Source of the DNA: Ochrobactrum sp. CM-21-5
GTDB lineage: Bacteria; Pseudomonadota; Alphaproteobacteria; Rhizobiales; Rhizobiaceae
Direction: 5' to 3'
Assembly: GCF_014253075.1 (NCBI RefSeq)
Contig: NZ_JACLZJ010000002.1
Location: 682,001-746,000, forward strand
Length of the DNA stretch: 64,000 nt
Each line of letters opens with the position of its first letter. Position 1 is the first letter of the stretch. The position numbers were made by a program, and so were the translations under genes. This document shows positions 18,478 through 27,667 of this stretch, piece after piece. The notes beneath the pieces were generated by a model. The model was not told the origin of the DNA. It saw only the letters and a program-made list of their open reading frames with translations, and did not search any database.

Positions 18478-20159
18478 CCGCAACCCACACCCCGATCCTG
18501 CGCATCCGTAATCTTTCCATTGCGACTACCCTGGGCAAACCTGTGGTCTCGGACATCAATCTCGATGTCTCGCGCGGCGAAGTGGTGGCGGTAATTGGCG
18601 CCTCCGGCTCGGGCAAGACCACGCTGGCACTGGCGGCTTTAGGTCGGCTACGCCCGGGACTGACACCAGCTGGCGGCAGCATCGAACTGGAAGGCATCGA
18701 CATGCTCGCCGCGCCGGAGCGGCAGCTGAACGCCCTGCGCGGCCGACGTGTGGCCTATGTGGCGCAAAGCGCCGCCGCTTCGTTCAACCCGCGCCACCGG
18801 CTGCAACGGCAGGTAATCGAATCCGCGTTGTTACATGGCAGCCAGACGCGGGAGGAAGCCATGCAGCGGGCAAAGGACACCTTTGCCCTGCTAAACTTGC
18901 CTGTCGACAAAGAACTGCCACTGCGCTTTCCGCACCAAGTCTCGGGCGGGCAACTGCAACGCTTCATGATCGCGATGGCCATGCAGGAGGAGCCGCTGCT
19001 GCTCATTTGCGATGAACCGACCAGTGCTCTCGACGTCACGACGCAGTTGGAGGTGATCACCCAGCTGAAACAGGCGATTGCTGCGAAGAACACGGCGGCG
19101 CTATTCATCAGCCATGATCTCGCCGTCGTTGCACAACTGGCCAGCCGCATCGCGGTTATGCACCGTGGCAGGCTGGTGGAATGCGGCACTGCCGACCAGA
19201 TATTGAACGCCCCGCGCGAAACCTATACCCGCGAACTGCTGGCTGCTTGCACTAGGTTCCCAAAAGGCGCGGCACCAGCACCGACCGAGGCATCGCGTGC
19301 AATGGCGGCGCCTGCTCTGCTGGCGTCGCAGATCGTGGCCGGCTATGGGCCGGTAATCGACGGACGCCCCCAGTTGACTGTACTCAGTGATATTTCTCTG
19401 GCGATAGATCCGGGTGAGATCGTGGCGTTGATCGGCGAATCCGGCTCAGGCAAATCGACCTTCGCGCGGGTGGTGGCCGGATTGCTGCCGGCCGCCAGCG
19501 GCACAATGCATTTCGGAAGCCAGCCCCTGCCTGCCGCCATCCAGCGGCGCAGCGCCGAACAGCGCCGTCGTATCCAGCTGGTCTATCAGTCCGCAGACAC
19601 GGCGCTGAACCCGCGCATGTCTGCGCGACGTATCCTTGGGCGCACGCTTCAGTTCTATGGTGGTTTGCGAGGCGCGCAAGCCAGCACGCGAATGATCGAG
19701 CTGTTGCGACTGGTCCATCTGCCGCCCGAATACCTTGACCGCACTCCGATGCAGCTTTCAGGGGGAGAAAAGCAGCGTCTCAACCTTGCGCGCGCGCTGG
19801 CCGCAGACCCGACGCTGCTGATCTGCGACGAAATCACCTCGGCGCTGGACACCATTGTCGCTAAGGGCATCATCGACCTGATCCGCGACCTGCGTCAGCG
19901 CCTCGGCATCTCGGTACTGTTTATCAGCCACGATCTGGCGACGGTGTCCTCATTGGCCGACCGCGTGGCGGTGTTACGCGACGGACGTCAGGTTGAGACC
20001 GGCTCTACGGCCCCTGTTCTCAGCACTCCCAGCCATCCCTATACGCGCCTTCTGGTCGCATCGGTGCCACAATTGCGAACCGACTGGCTGGAGGACGCTG
20101 CCACCCAGCGAGACGTGCTCGTTTCGGAACTCAACCAGCAGGAGATATCTTCAAGATGA
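18471..20159 (+). CDS. double ATP-binding ABC transporter protein (DppD-DppF fusion)
   Basis: The 562-residue protein contains two complete nucleotide-binding domains. The first has GASGSGKTT, SGGQLQRFMIAMAM and [12 protein letters not shown]; the second, from about residue 285, has [25 protein letters not shown] and LLICDEITSALD. Such fusions replace separate D and F subunits of dipeptide-type importers. Each domain carries the oligopeptide-type C-terminal tail (ETYTRELLAA; SHPYTRLLVASVP). It overlaps both neighbours (7 bases upstream, ATGA downstream). Confidence 0.92.
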   Translation: MVTATHTPILRIRNLSIATTLGKPVVSDINLDVSRGEVVAVIGASGSGKTTLALAALGRLRPGLTPAGGSIELEGIDMLAAPERQLNALRGRRVAYVAQSAAASFNPRHRLQRQVIESALLHGSQTREEAMQRAKDTFALLNLPVDKELPLRFPHQVSGGQLQRFMIAMAMQEEPLLLICDEPTSALDVTTQLEVITQLKQAIAAKNTAALFISHDLAVVAQLASRIAVMHRGRLVECGTADQILNAPRETYTRELLAACTRFPKGAAPAPTEASRAMAAPALLASQIVAGYGPVIDGRPQLTVLSDISLAIDPGEIVALIGESGSGKSTFARVVAGLLPAASGTMHFGSQPLPAAIQRRSAEQRRRIQLVYQSADTALNPRMSARRILGRTLQFYGGLRGAQASTRMIELLRLVHLPPEYLDRTPMQLSGGEKQRLNLARALAADPTLLICDEITSALDTIVAKGIIDLIRDLRQRLGISVLFISHDLATVSSLADRVAVLRDGRQVETGSTAPVLSTPSHPYTRLLVASVPQLRTDWLEDAATQRDVLVSELNQQEISSR

Positions 20160-21724
20160 CAACAGATCGGTTGGCATCCCTCGACGGACGCGATTTCGAC
20201 GTGGTGGTGGTCGGCGGAGGAGCAGCCGGTGCTTCGGCCACGCAGAACCTCGCTGCAAAGGGTTTCCGTACCCTTCTGGTCGAGCAGGGTGATTTTGCCA
20301 GCGGCACCTCCAGTCGCTCCAGCCGGTTGCTTTATTGCGGATTATCTTATTTTTCGCCCGACTATCCGCTGTGGCGGGCGATTTTCAACCCCCGCGACAT
20401 GATGCGCCGGGTGCAGATGGTGCAGTTGGCGATGGGGTGCCGTACCGAACTGGCCAGCGCCTCGCCCGAACGCGTGAAGCCCTATGACTTCGTGTTTCCA
20501 GTCAAACAGCGCAGCGAATATCCTCGCTGGAAGGTTGCCCTGGGCTATCGCGCGCTGAGTCTTTTCGGCTCGGCCAAGGTGCCGCTGGCGTATCGCCACG
20601 ATCCGATGCCAGATGCAGCGCGTGAGGGACTGGTTTCTTTCATGGACCCGTCCGAGCTGGTCGGCGTCGCCCGCTTTCGCGAATATCAATACGACTGGGC
20701 CGAACGCATCTGCGTGGATGCGGTGATGGACGCAGAACGGTTGGGGGCGACAGTAGCCAATTATATCCGCGTCACCGGCTTTCACCGCGAGGGCGACAAC
20801 TGGTGCCTGACACTGGAGAACGGGTCCCTGCCGGGCCGCCGGCCCAGCCAAGACAATCGTCGTGCAGAGGTGCGGGCGCGCTTTCTCGTCAATACCGCCG
20901 GGGCCTGGGTGGACAGATTATTGAAACAGGGCCCAGGTCAACACCCCCGCCATGTCATCGGAGAAAAAGGCATTAACTTGGTGGTCAAGCTGCCTGATAC
21001 CTGCCGTGGGCAGGGGATGGAGACAATCAGTTCCAAGGGGCAGCCCTTCTACCTGATGCCTTGGGGAGATTATCACTTCTTCGGCCCCACCCAAACCGTT
21101 TTCGAGGGGCCTCCCGAGGATGTTCGCGTTCTCCCCGAGGAACTCGACTATGTGCTTTCGGAGGCCAATCAAGTGTTTCCCAGCTTCCAGCTTACCCGGG
21201 ACGATGTCGTCTATTCCTGGGCAGGGGTCCGGCCGCGCACCTCGAATGCTTCGGCGAACGTGATGCGGGTATTTACCATCCACGACTTGGCAAAGGAGGG
21301 GCTGGAGAATGCTATTGCCGTTACCGGTGTGCCAATCATGGTGCATCGTCATGCTGGTCGGTCAATCGCAGCCTGGGTCGCCGCCCGCGCCACACCTAGC
21401 GGCCAGTCGGGACAGCTGAACCCCGGCGCACAGCTGCTGCCAGCGGATGATGGGTCGGCGATCGGCAATGTGCCTGTTACCAGCCTGCGGGCTGCCGCAC
21501 AGCGCGAGCATGTGCACTGCCTGCTGGACCTGATGTTCCGTCGCGTAAATATGGGCTGGCAACCGGATATGGGCCTGCCCCATGCCGAAGCCACCGCGCG
21601 TGCGGTAGCCGATATTCTCGACTGGGATGAGGTGCGCATTGCAACCGAGGTCAATGCATACCGCGCCTTTGTTGTCACCAATTTCAACCCCGCTATCGCC
21701 CGATCCCAAGCCGTAGCAGCATGA
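20156..21724 (+). CDS. FAD-dependent oxidoreductase, GlpD-like
   Basis: The 522-residue protein has an N-terminal FAD Rossmann motif (VVVVGGGAAGASATQNLAAKG) followed by SSRSSRLLYCGLSYF, which resembles glycerol-3-phosphate dehydrogenase (S-S-R-S-x-x-L-HGGLRYL) with the usual His-Gly replaced by Tyr-Cys. A DAO-family substrate domain follows (LVNTAGAWVD; GEKGINLVVKLP; YSWAGVRPRTSN). It probably oxidises an amine or hydroxyl compound and feeds the respiratory chain at the membrane. It overlaps the ABC ATPase gene and the OCD gene by ATGA, so the product acts on the imported substrate. True GlpD activity is unlikely in this context. Confidence 0.8.
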   Translation: MTTDRLASLDGRDFDVVVVGGGAAGASATQNLAAKGFRTLLVEQGDFASGTSSRSSRLLYCGLSYFSPDYPLWRAIFNPRDMMRRVQMVQLAMGCRTELASASPERVKPYDFVFPVKQRSEYPRWKVALGYRALSLFGSAKVPLAYRHDPMPDAAREGLVSFMDPSELVGVARFREYQYDWAERICVDAVMDAERLGATVANYIRVTGFHREGDNWCLTLENGSLPGRRPSQDNRRAEVRARFLVNTAGAWVDRLLKQGPGQHPRHVIGEKGINLVVKLPDTCRGQGMETISSKGQPFYLMPWGDYHFFGPTQTVFEGPPEDVRVLPEELDYVLSEANQVFPSFQLTRDDVVYSWAGVRPRTSNASANVMRVFTIHDLAKEGLENAIAVTGVPIMVHRHAGRSIAAWVAARATPSGQSGQLNPGAQLLPADDGSAIGNVPVTSLRAAAQREHVHCLLDLMFRRVNMGWQPDMGLPHAEATARAVADILDWDEVRIATEVNAYRAFVVTNFNPAIARSQAVAA

Positions 21725-22674
21725 CCGCTATCTCATTTCTCGACGCCGCCGCAGTCCATCGCCGAGCGCCCTGGGGCACGCTAATCAACGCGCTGGAGAC
21801 CGCGCATCTGCGCCCACGCATTCTCACCGGCCAATTGCGTCTGGTGCAGGAGCGACTATCTCGCCAGCCCGATGTACTGATCCTGGCGCCCGCCTGGGAC
21901 GATGGCCAAGCCCTAGGAGTAAAGCTTGTAACCTCATTTCCCGGCAATTCCGAGCACGGGTTGAGTACCGTCGGCTCAGTCTATGTGGTTTTCGACCAGG
22001 CGACAGGCAGGCCGAAGATGCTGCTGGACGGCGAAGCGCTGATCTTTCGCAAGACCGCCGCTGATACTGCACTGGGCGCACAACTGCTTTCGCGGCCCAA
22101 TGCACGGCGCCTGCTCATGCTGGGCGCTGGCGCGTTAGCCCCGCATGTGATCGCCGCAATCCGCCATGTACGGCCGAGCATCGAGGATATCCGCATCTGG
22201 AACCGGACGCATGAAAAAGCTGAAGCGTTGGCCGCCGATTGCCGCACGCGGGGCTTCCCGGCCTCAGCTTGCAATGACGCAGATGCAGCTCAAGCCGAAG
22301 CCGACATCGTGATCGCCGCGACCATGGCCGAAGTGCCGATAGTCCACGGCGCCCGGTTGCGTCCCGGCACTCATGTCGGGTTGATTGGATCGTTCACACC
22401 GCAAATGCGCGAGGGCGACGACTTACTGCTGCAACGCGCAAAGATCTATGTGGACGATCCCTCTGCATTGGAGAAATCGGGGGAGTTCACAGGGCCGCTG
22501 GCTCGCGGCGTGATCACAAGGTCGGACATCCTGGGGGATCTTTATGATCTGTGCCAGAACCGATGCATCATGCCGGAACCGGACGATATCACACTGTTCA
22601 AGAACGGCGGCGCCTCACATCTCGACCTGATTACCGCCGTAGTGGTGGAACGGGCAGAAGCGGAGAAAGTCTGA
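21721..22674 (+). CDS. ornithine cyclodeaminase/mu-crystallin family protein
   Basis: The 317-residue protein is an OCD/mu-crystallin member: KLVTSFPGN(SEHGL)STVGSVYVVFD, the lysine-bearing loop LDGEALIFRKTAADTALGAQLL, the NAD-binding LMLGAGALAPHVIAAI, and ADIVIAATMAEVPIVHGA. Relatives are ornithine cyclodeaminases, alanine dehydrogenases, ketimine reductases and opine-type dehydrogenases; they interconvert imines and amines with NAD(P). It is the last gene of the operon (ATGA overlap). Together with the GlpD-like dehydrogenase, it suggests handling of an imine or cyclic amino acid. It is distinct from the other two OCD copies in the window. Confidence 0.88.
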   Translation: MTAISFLDAAAVHRRAPWGTLINALETAHLRPRILTGQLRLVQERLSRQPDVLILAPAWDDGQALGVKLVTSFPGNSEHGLSTVGSVYVVFDQATGRPKMLLDGEALIFRKTAADTALGAQLLSRPNARRLLMLGAGALAPHVIAAIRHVRPSIEDIRIWNRTHEKAEALAADCRTRGFPASACNDADAAQAEADIVIAATMAEVPIVHGARLRPGTHVGLIGSFTPQMREGDDLLLQRAKIYVDDPSALEKSGEFTGPLARGVITRSDILGDLYDLCQNRCIMPEPDDITLFKNGGASHLDLITAVVVERAEAEKV

Positions 22675-22861
22675 TATATACCATTACGTCGACACGACCA
22701 ATGTGCCCGGAAACGCAAAGCCAAAGTCAGACGAAATACTGCTTATCCCGGGCGTCCAAATCTCCACAAGCACCCCTGTGATTGTGCAAGGACTATCACA
22801 TCCTTCCAGGATCAGACTGCCGTCTCCGATATCATTGAACAGTTATGAACCAAGCTGCCCG

Positions 22862-23487
22862 TCAAGTCGAGATGGAAGCTCCAGCTTCAATCGTCTCATG
22901 CATGTATCGCGCGGTAAATAGATCCAAATGACCTCCCCCAACATTCTTGAAGACAGTAATCTGCTTGTTATTCGTGCGGCCAGAATGTTGATTTCGACAT
23001 AGCTCAAATAGATCAGCCTCAATGTTATCCATGCTGATCAACCCTTTTTTGAGCGGAATACCGAGTTCTCCCGATCCGTCGCAGCAATGCCGCGTGTCAA
23101 CGAAAACTCGCCTGCACGGAGTATCACGTTATCATCCGCCTCCCGCATACTCGGCATATAAGCACCAATCAGGTCCACATGAGCCCCTTCCTTTAGAAGA
23201 ACTCCCTTGACCAGAGGACGTGTTGCCATCGTCACGCAGGACACGATGTCTGCTTGTCCGATCGCTTCGTCGAGATCTTCCGTTGCTGCAATTTCCACCC
23301 CGGGGATAGCAAGGCTGCTGGCGAGCCGGACTGCCTTTTCATTGTTCCGGTTTCAGATAAGCGCCTGTTTGATGGACGGGCGTACAGTGCGATGCGTATT
23401 GATGACATGAGGAGCAAGACCACCTGCCCCCACAACAAGCAACGTATGAGCATCCTTGTGGTCACTTAAAACTGGCGAGGATCGTTT
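22862..23487 (-). pseudogene. ornithine cyclodeaminase family pseudogene
   Basis: The minus strand encodes the C-terminal two thirds of an OCD protein: LSDHKDAHTLLVVGAGGLAP, then ALI-stop-NRNNEKA, then DIVSCVTMATRPLVKGVLLK, and ending KNVGGGHLDLFTARYMHETI. It closely follows the intact copy at 40654-41598, where the stop position is Trp (VFIWNRN), so TGG has become TGA. A further frame break lies near 23040-23100. Homology stops abruptly at about 23487, so roughly 120 N-terminal residues are missing. Confidence 0.85.
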
Positions 23488-23569
23488 CCTTTAATTATAC
23501 GGCAGTTGATTCTGCTTATGGCTAAAGCGTCACGCCGACATCCTCTTCTTGCAATTCTATGGGGCTGGA

Positions 23570-24328
23570 ATGAATAATCGTTACGGAACACTAGCTGCTT
23601 GGGTCTATAATTTAGATAAACCGGTTGGACGCTCATTCGGAGATGTGGAATATTATCAGCAACGTATTGCGGGATCCGAAGGTCCGATCCTGGAGCCCGC
23701 TGTAGGCAACGGTCGTATTTTTGTGCCACTGCTCGAGTCCGGATTCAAGATAGCGGGGTTCGATGCGTCTGACGAGATGCTTGGCTACTGCCGGGATGAA
23801 TGCAGGAAGCGGAACCTTTCCGCGAACGTAACACGCCAGACATTCGAAGAGTTCTCCTATGGCGAAAGCTTTGCAGCCATCATCATCCCGGCAGGGTCGT
23901 TTCAGTTGCTCACAGATGTGACGTCGGCGATCGCTGTACTGAGACGCTTTTATGAATATCTGGTTCCAGGCGCGAAATTGGTCATAGACCTAGATCCCAT
24001 CAGCAGTTTCCTTGGCCCGACCGGTTCGGTTCGGCATTGGAAGACAGAGGACGGAGATCTCCTCACACTTACAGATCATCGGGTTGAAACCGATTATGTC
24101 GCGCAGACCACACTAGCTCATCTCCGCTATGAACACTGGCGAGATGGAAATCTTGTGAAATCCGAACTCGATTTGTTTAAGTTGCGATGGTGGGGTGTCG
24201 AAGAATTCTTGATGGCGCTCCAGCGCGCCGGCTTCGTGGATGTAGTGGTGTCAGGCAACTACGAGCATGGAAGAGCACCGCATAAGGACGACGAGATTAT
24301 CAGTTTCGAGGCGCGGCGCCCCAAATAA
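23570..24328 (+). CDS. class I SAM-dependent methyltransferase
   Basis: The 252-residue protein has a Rossmann methyltransferase core: motif I ILEPAVGNGRIFVPLLESGF, motif II GFDASDEMLGYCR, and a central IIIPAGSFQLL. The C-terminal half (LRYEHWRDGNLVKSELDLFKLRWWG) resembles small-molecule methyltransferases. ATG 23570 is used; a TTG seven codons upstream is possible. It stands alone between two decayed genes, and its substrate is unknown. Confidence 0.8.
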   Translation: MNNRYGTLAAWVYNLDKPVGRSFGDVEYYQQRIAGSEGPILEPAVGNGRIFVPLLESGFKIAGFDASDEMLGYCRDECRKRNLSANVTRQTFEEFSYGESFAAIIIPAGSFQLLTDVTSAIAVLRRFYEYLVPGAKLVIDLDPISSFLGPTGSVRHWKTEDGDLLTLTDHRVETDYVAQTTLAHLRYEHWRDGNLVKSELDLFKLRWWGVEEFLMALQRAGFVDVVVSGNYEHGRAPHKDDEIISFEARRPK

Positions 24329-24675
24329 ACAAAGATGCGCTCTTCGGCTGCCGCGGGGATTTGAATGTCCGCAATCGGTCCGTCTCGCCAAATTGCTAAA
24401 GGTGGTTTTCGCGACTTTATTGTATAAAGCTCGGACCGGAAACCTCCGTCACCGACATTTCGTTATAATCTAAAAGAATGGCCGCTTTTGCAATCATTGG
24501 AATAGTGGGCCTATGATCGAAATAAAGCGCAAAGTTGCGTTGGCTTAGCCCCCATCTCGGTCGTTCAGGTTTGAATTGGCGACCACGGAAAGCCACCACA
24601 GTTGCCAACCTGCCAAAACGGCACTTGGCCGACACAGAGCCGTTCAGAGCATAGCCGGTCTGCAACAGAACTTAG
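24329..24675. other. intergenic region without recognisable features
   Basis: About 350 bases between the methyltransferase and the HxlR remnant. No family-like reading frame, repeat or strong hairpin was seen. Confidence 0.5.
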
Positions 24676-24945
24676 TTACTGCCTGTCTTGGTCGTAGGCG
24701 CGACGATACTCCTCAACGATGGGCAGATCGTCTCGAAGCCAAAAGTTGAGCCCCTCAAGGGCGCGCAGAACGCCAGTACCCATCTCAGTCAACTGATATT
24801 CGACCCGCGGCGGCACTTCAGGAAAATAATGACGCACAACAAGACCGTCGCGCTCCAGATTGCGCAGTGTCAGCGTCAGCATCCGCTGAGTGATCCCCTC
24901 GATCTCGTTTTTTAGCGCTGAGAAACGGAGCCGCCGTTCATCTGC
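24676..24945 (-). pseudogene. HxlR-family regulator, N-terminus lost
   Basis: The minus-strand frame encodes ADERRLRFSALKNEIEGITQ, then RMLTLTLRNLERDGLVVRHY and PPRVEYQLTEMG, the C-terminal two thirds of an HxlR winged-helix regulator. The frame continues upstream to 24999, but that part no longer matches the family: the CPVxxVLDxIGDKW segment is absent. A plus-strand fragment of another gene begins at the same place (about 24936). A recombination junction at about 24945 therefore explains the truncation. Confidence 0.7.
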
Positions 24946-25124
24946 AAGAGAAAGGCGCCAGCCTCGCACACATGGTGAAGAGCTTGGAGAACGGCCCACT
25001 GGCAGAACATATCGATTTGAACACCATGCGTGAGATCAATCCGGAAATCCTTTCTTTTCGCTCCTGGCTTGCGACGAGCGGACGCAAAGCCCTCGACGAA
25101 GCCTTGGGTGCGAGTGCCACCTGA
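24936..25124 (+). pseudogene. 3' fragment of an unrecognised gene at the HxlR junction
   Basis: The plus strand reads LQEKGASLAHMVKSLENGPL, AEHIDLNTMREINPEILSFR and SWLATSGRKALDEALGASAT, ending at a TGA (25122-25124). The composition looks coding, but there is no start codon context and the frame begins where HxlR homology ends. I do not recognise the family. It is probably the 3' end of a gene brought in by the rearrangement. Confidence 0.35.
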
Positions 25125-25210
25125 TCATTAGGTTTCTTGAGGCTCCCGCCGCCGTTTAGCAGAGATGACAGCCAGCTGCCTCAAATACGACAACTATATG
25201 CTTTCGAAAT

Positions 25211-25944
25211 TCAAGAGCGGTCAGACCCATCCTTGAGCAACTCACTGTTGTCCATTGGCCAAGCGGGGTCGGCGCTTGCGACCCAGCCTCGGAACGAGAG
25301 GGCAGCATAAAACATCGCAATATCGCTGAATCCGACTTCGCGCAGCAGTTCTTCTTCTTCGTTAGGAGAAAGCAACGTAAGCCGCTCTGTCAAAATACGA
25401 CCGGAGGTGGCGGCTTTCAGCCAATCGAGTCCATCATGATCGCCAAAAGCGACGGAGCGCGTCATCCAACGCGCGGGGTCGGGCTCGCACGCCGAGTGTT
25501 CCACGAGCACCATACGCGCTGCAGGTTTGAGGCGCCGCCGGATCTCCTGCAAGGTCCGACGTCGTTCGTTTCGATCGAGATGATGAAACGTAAGCAGGCA
25601 GGTCGCACCGTCGAACGGATCTGCGGGAAGCTGATCGACTGTGCCTTCGACCAGATTAACACGATTGGCGAAAGGGTTGACGACATTGCGAGCAAGATCC
25701 AGCATCGCCGGTGAAGGATCAACCCCGGTAAAGCGCCAGGTCGGCTGTGCCTCCGCCATCGCCTTGGTTTCCATGCCCCTCCAGCACCGACGACCAGTAT
25801 ACGAGCCGGTTCCGGCACCTGTTCGGCCAGAAGCAACATCGCCATACGATGGAGATCGGCCAGGCCAGGCACGTTGCGCCGCGTATTTTCTGCATAGGAC
25901 GCTATAGCAGCCGGATCGGCGAATGATGTGTGTTTGTGCGTCAT
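25211..25944 (-). pseudogene. SAM-dependent methyltransferase with a one-base frameshift
   Basis: Two frames join into one class I methyltransferase. The first, from ATG 25944, reads MTHKHTSFADPAAIASYAEN up to ARILVVGAGG; the second resumes at GMETKAMAEAQPTWRFTGVD and runs through FDGATCLLTFHHLD to the stop at 25211. One G is missing in the GGAGGGGC stretch at 25775-25780 (SAM motif I), giving 245 residues if restored. It starts 5 bases after the thioredoxin-reductase-like gene, so it belongs to that operon. A base-calling error in the homopolymer cannot be excluded. A decayed 84-base copy lies at 28822-28905. Confidence 0.75.
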
Positions 25945-25949
25945 GATTA

Positions 25950-26852
25950 TCAGGCCCCTAATACCAGAGAGCGATGGATCGCCAGCGCGGCCATCACCCC
26001 GTCCGCGCAGGCGAAGGTGACAGTGTGGCCCATGCGAGTGATGTCGCCGGCCGCATAGACGCCAGAGATACTGGTTGCCTTCATGTCGTCCACGGTGACA
26101 ACTGATCCGAGTGGGCCTTGTTCGAGGACGCATCCGAGTCTTTTGGGGATATCGCTGTTGAGGCGATTGGCAGATCCGATGAACAGCGCATCGAGCGGCC
26201 GCTCGTTTCCATCGCGGAGTCGAACTGCGGAAAGGCTGGTTCCTTCCCCGAGAAGGCACTCGACGGGCTCCGGCTCCACAGCAATCCCGCGCTGTACAAG
26301 GGTCGCTGACACTTCAGCGTCGATCGTGCTACCGTTGAGAAAGAAGGTCGTCGGCCCCCATTCAGGAATAAGACTGGCCTGGTGCACTGAAACCGGCGAG
26401 AGGTTGAGGACACCAAGACGCTGTTCCCTGAACTCGTAGCCGTGGCAATACGGGCAATGAATGACAGTTTGTCCCCAGCGTTCGGCGAGACCGGGAATGT
26501 CAGGCAGGACATCGCTAACGCCGAAAGCCAGCAGCAGCTTGGTACCGATAATGGACTTGCCATCTGCCAAAGTCACATTGAAGGCATCGCCATCGCGAAC
26601 AGCATCCACGGCGCGCTGATTGTGGAAATCAACAGTCGGATAAGCTGCCACCTGTCTGCGCATTGTCTCGAGCATGATCCTTGGATCGTTTCCGTCCTGG
26701 GCAAAAAGACCATGGGAGGCTGCCGCGAAGCGATTGCGTGGTGCGCCAGTGTCAAGCACGACAACCGAGCGCCGGGCACGGGCCAGGTAAAGTGCGGCCG
26801 ACAGACCGGCAAAGCTTCCGCCGACAACGATCGTGTCGTATTTCATATCCAT
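25950..26852 (-). CDS. thioredoxin-reductase-like FAD/NAD(P) oxidoreductase
   Basis: The 300-residue protein has an FAD motif (TIVVGGSFAGLSAALYLARA), a redox-active CPYCHG pair near residue 133 and the second FAD motif GVYAAGDITRMGHTVTFACADG. It is the single-domain TrxR-like type found beside Rrf2 or other regulators; partner and substrate are unknown. It is divergent from an Rrf2 gene with two shared palindromes in the gap, and it is followed by the frameshifted methyltransferase. Thiol-disulfide chemistry is expected from the CxxC. Confidence 0.88.
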   Translation of the reverse strand: MDMKYDTIVVGGSFAGLSAALYLARARRSVVVLDTGAPRNRFAAASHGLFAQDGNDPRIMLETMRRQVAAYPTVDFHNQRAVDAVRDGDAFNVTLADGKSIIGTKLLLAFGVSDVLPDIPGLAERWGQTVIHCPYCHGYEFREQRLGVLNLSPVSVHQASLIPEWGPTTFFLNGSTIDAEVSATLVQRGIAVEPEPVECLLGEGTSLSAVRLRDGNERPLDALFIGSANRLNSDIPKRLGCVLEQGPLGSVVTVDDMKATSISGVYAAGDITRMGHTVTFACADGVMAALAIHRSLVLGA

Positions 26853-26876
26853 CTCCTTGCGCCAACTGGAAATCCA

Positions 26877-26931
26877 TGTATCAGTTGAAGATACATAATG
26901 ACTTGACCGCCTTGTATCAAGAAGAGATACG
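26877..26931. promoter_or_regulatory. two matching inverted repeats, candidate Rrf2 operators
   Basis: TGTATC-N7-GATACA (26877-26895) and TGTATC-N7-GATACG (26913-26931) share identical arms and spacer length and lie 36 bases apart centre to centre, between the divergent reductase and Rrf2 genes. Duplicate sites of the same design strongly suggest a dimeric repressor controlling one or both genes. Confidence 0.6.
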
Positions 26932-26988
26932 AATTATCTGATGTATCGGCGGAGCCGTGTGGTTTTGCAGCTGAAGCGGAGGTAGAAT

Positions 26989-27426
26989 GTGAATCGGGAT
27001 ACTCGTCTCTCTGATGTCCTCCATGTGCTGTTGCATATGGCCCAGGCGGATACCCTACTGACCTCTAAGGTATTGGCGCGCAGCATGGGGACGAACCCGG
27101 CCGTATTCCGCCGCACCATGGCCGGCCTGCGCGAAGCGGGCCTGGTGTGTTCGGAAAAGGGGCCGGGCGGAGGTTGGCGACTGGCACGGCCGCTCAGCCA
27201 GATCACCTTGCTCGCAGTCTATGAAGCGCTCGACCGTCCCAGCCTTTTCGCTATCGGCAATCGGAGCGAGCGCACCAATTGTTTCGTGGAAAAGAAGGTC
27301 AACACGGTCATGGCGGAGACAATGGCCGAAGCTAGAGCATTGCTCGACAGACGCTTCGGCGCGCTGACGCTGGATCAGATCGCCCCGAACCTTCCGGCAA
27401 CAGCCTCGATACATATCCACGCATGA
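26989..27426 (+). CDS. Rrf2-family transcriptional regulator
   Basis: The 145-residue protein has the Rrf2 winged helix: SDVLHVLLHMAQ, TSKVLARSMGTNPAVFRRTM, AGLREAGLVCSEKGPGGGWR and LSQITLLAVYEAL. The three-cysteine cluster of iron-sulfur Rrf2 proteins (IscR, NsrR) is absent; only Cys in LVCSEKG and NCFVEKK remain, so a thiol-switch or ligand-responsive type (CymR/SaiR-like) is more likely. It is divergent from the thioredoxin-reductase-like gene and probably represses it. Confidence 0.88.
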   Translation: MNRDTRLSDVLHVLLHMAQADTLLTSKVLARSMGTNPAVFRRTMAGLREAGLVCSEKGPGGGWRLARPLSQITLLAVYEALDRPSLFAIGNRSERTNCFVEKKVNTVMAETMAEARALLDRRFGALTLDQIAPNLPATASIHIHA

Positions 27427-27667
27427 CGAGCATTACGATACCGATATTCGCCGTTGGTGTGCGACCATGGGCATGACCGCTTTATCGACCGCATTGCCGC
27501 CATGTGCAGTAAAGTTGTGAGAGCCGAAAGCCGCCATTGTCCAACCATGTCGACAACGACCTTCGTCAGCTAGTCATGACGAACGCATCTTAAGGGCGGC
27601 CTGGTGGAGCGCGATATTACGTGGGAGTCTGGAATGGGTATGGAGCGCTGATCTGCAGTCTATGACA

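Noticed and set aside
20156-21724. Calling the FAD dehydrogenase glpD
   Set aside because: The active-site stretch differs from GlpD, and it sits in a transporter operon unrelated to glycerol metabolism.
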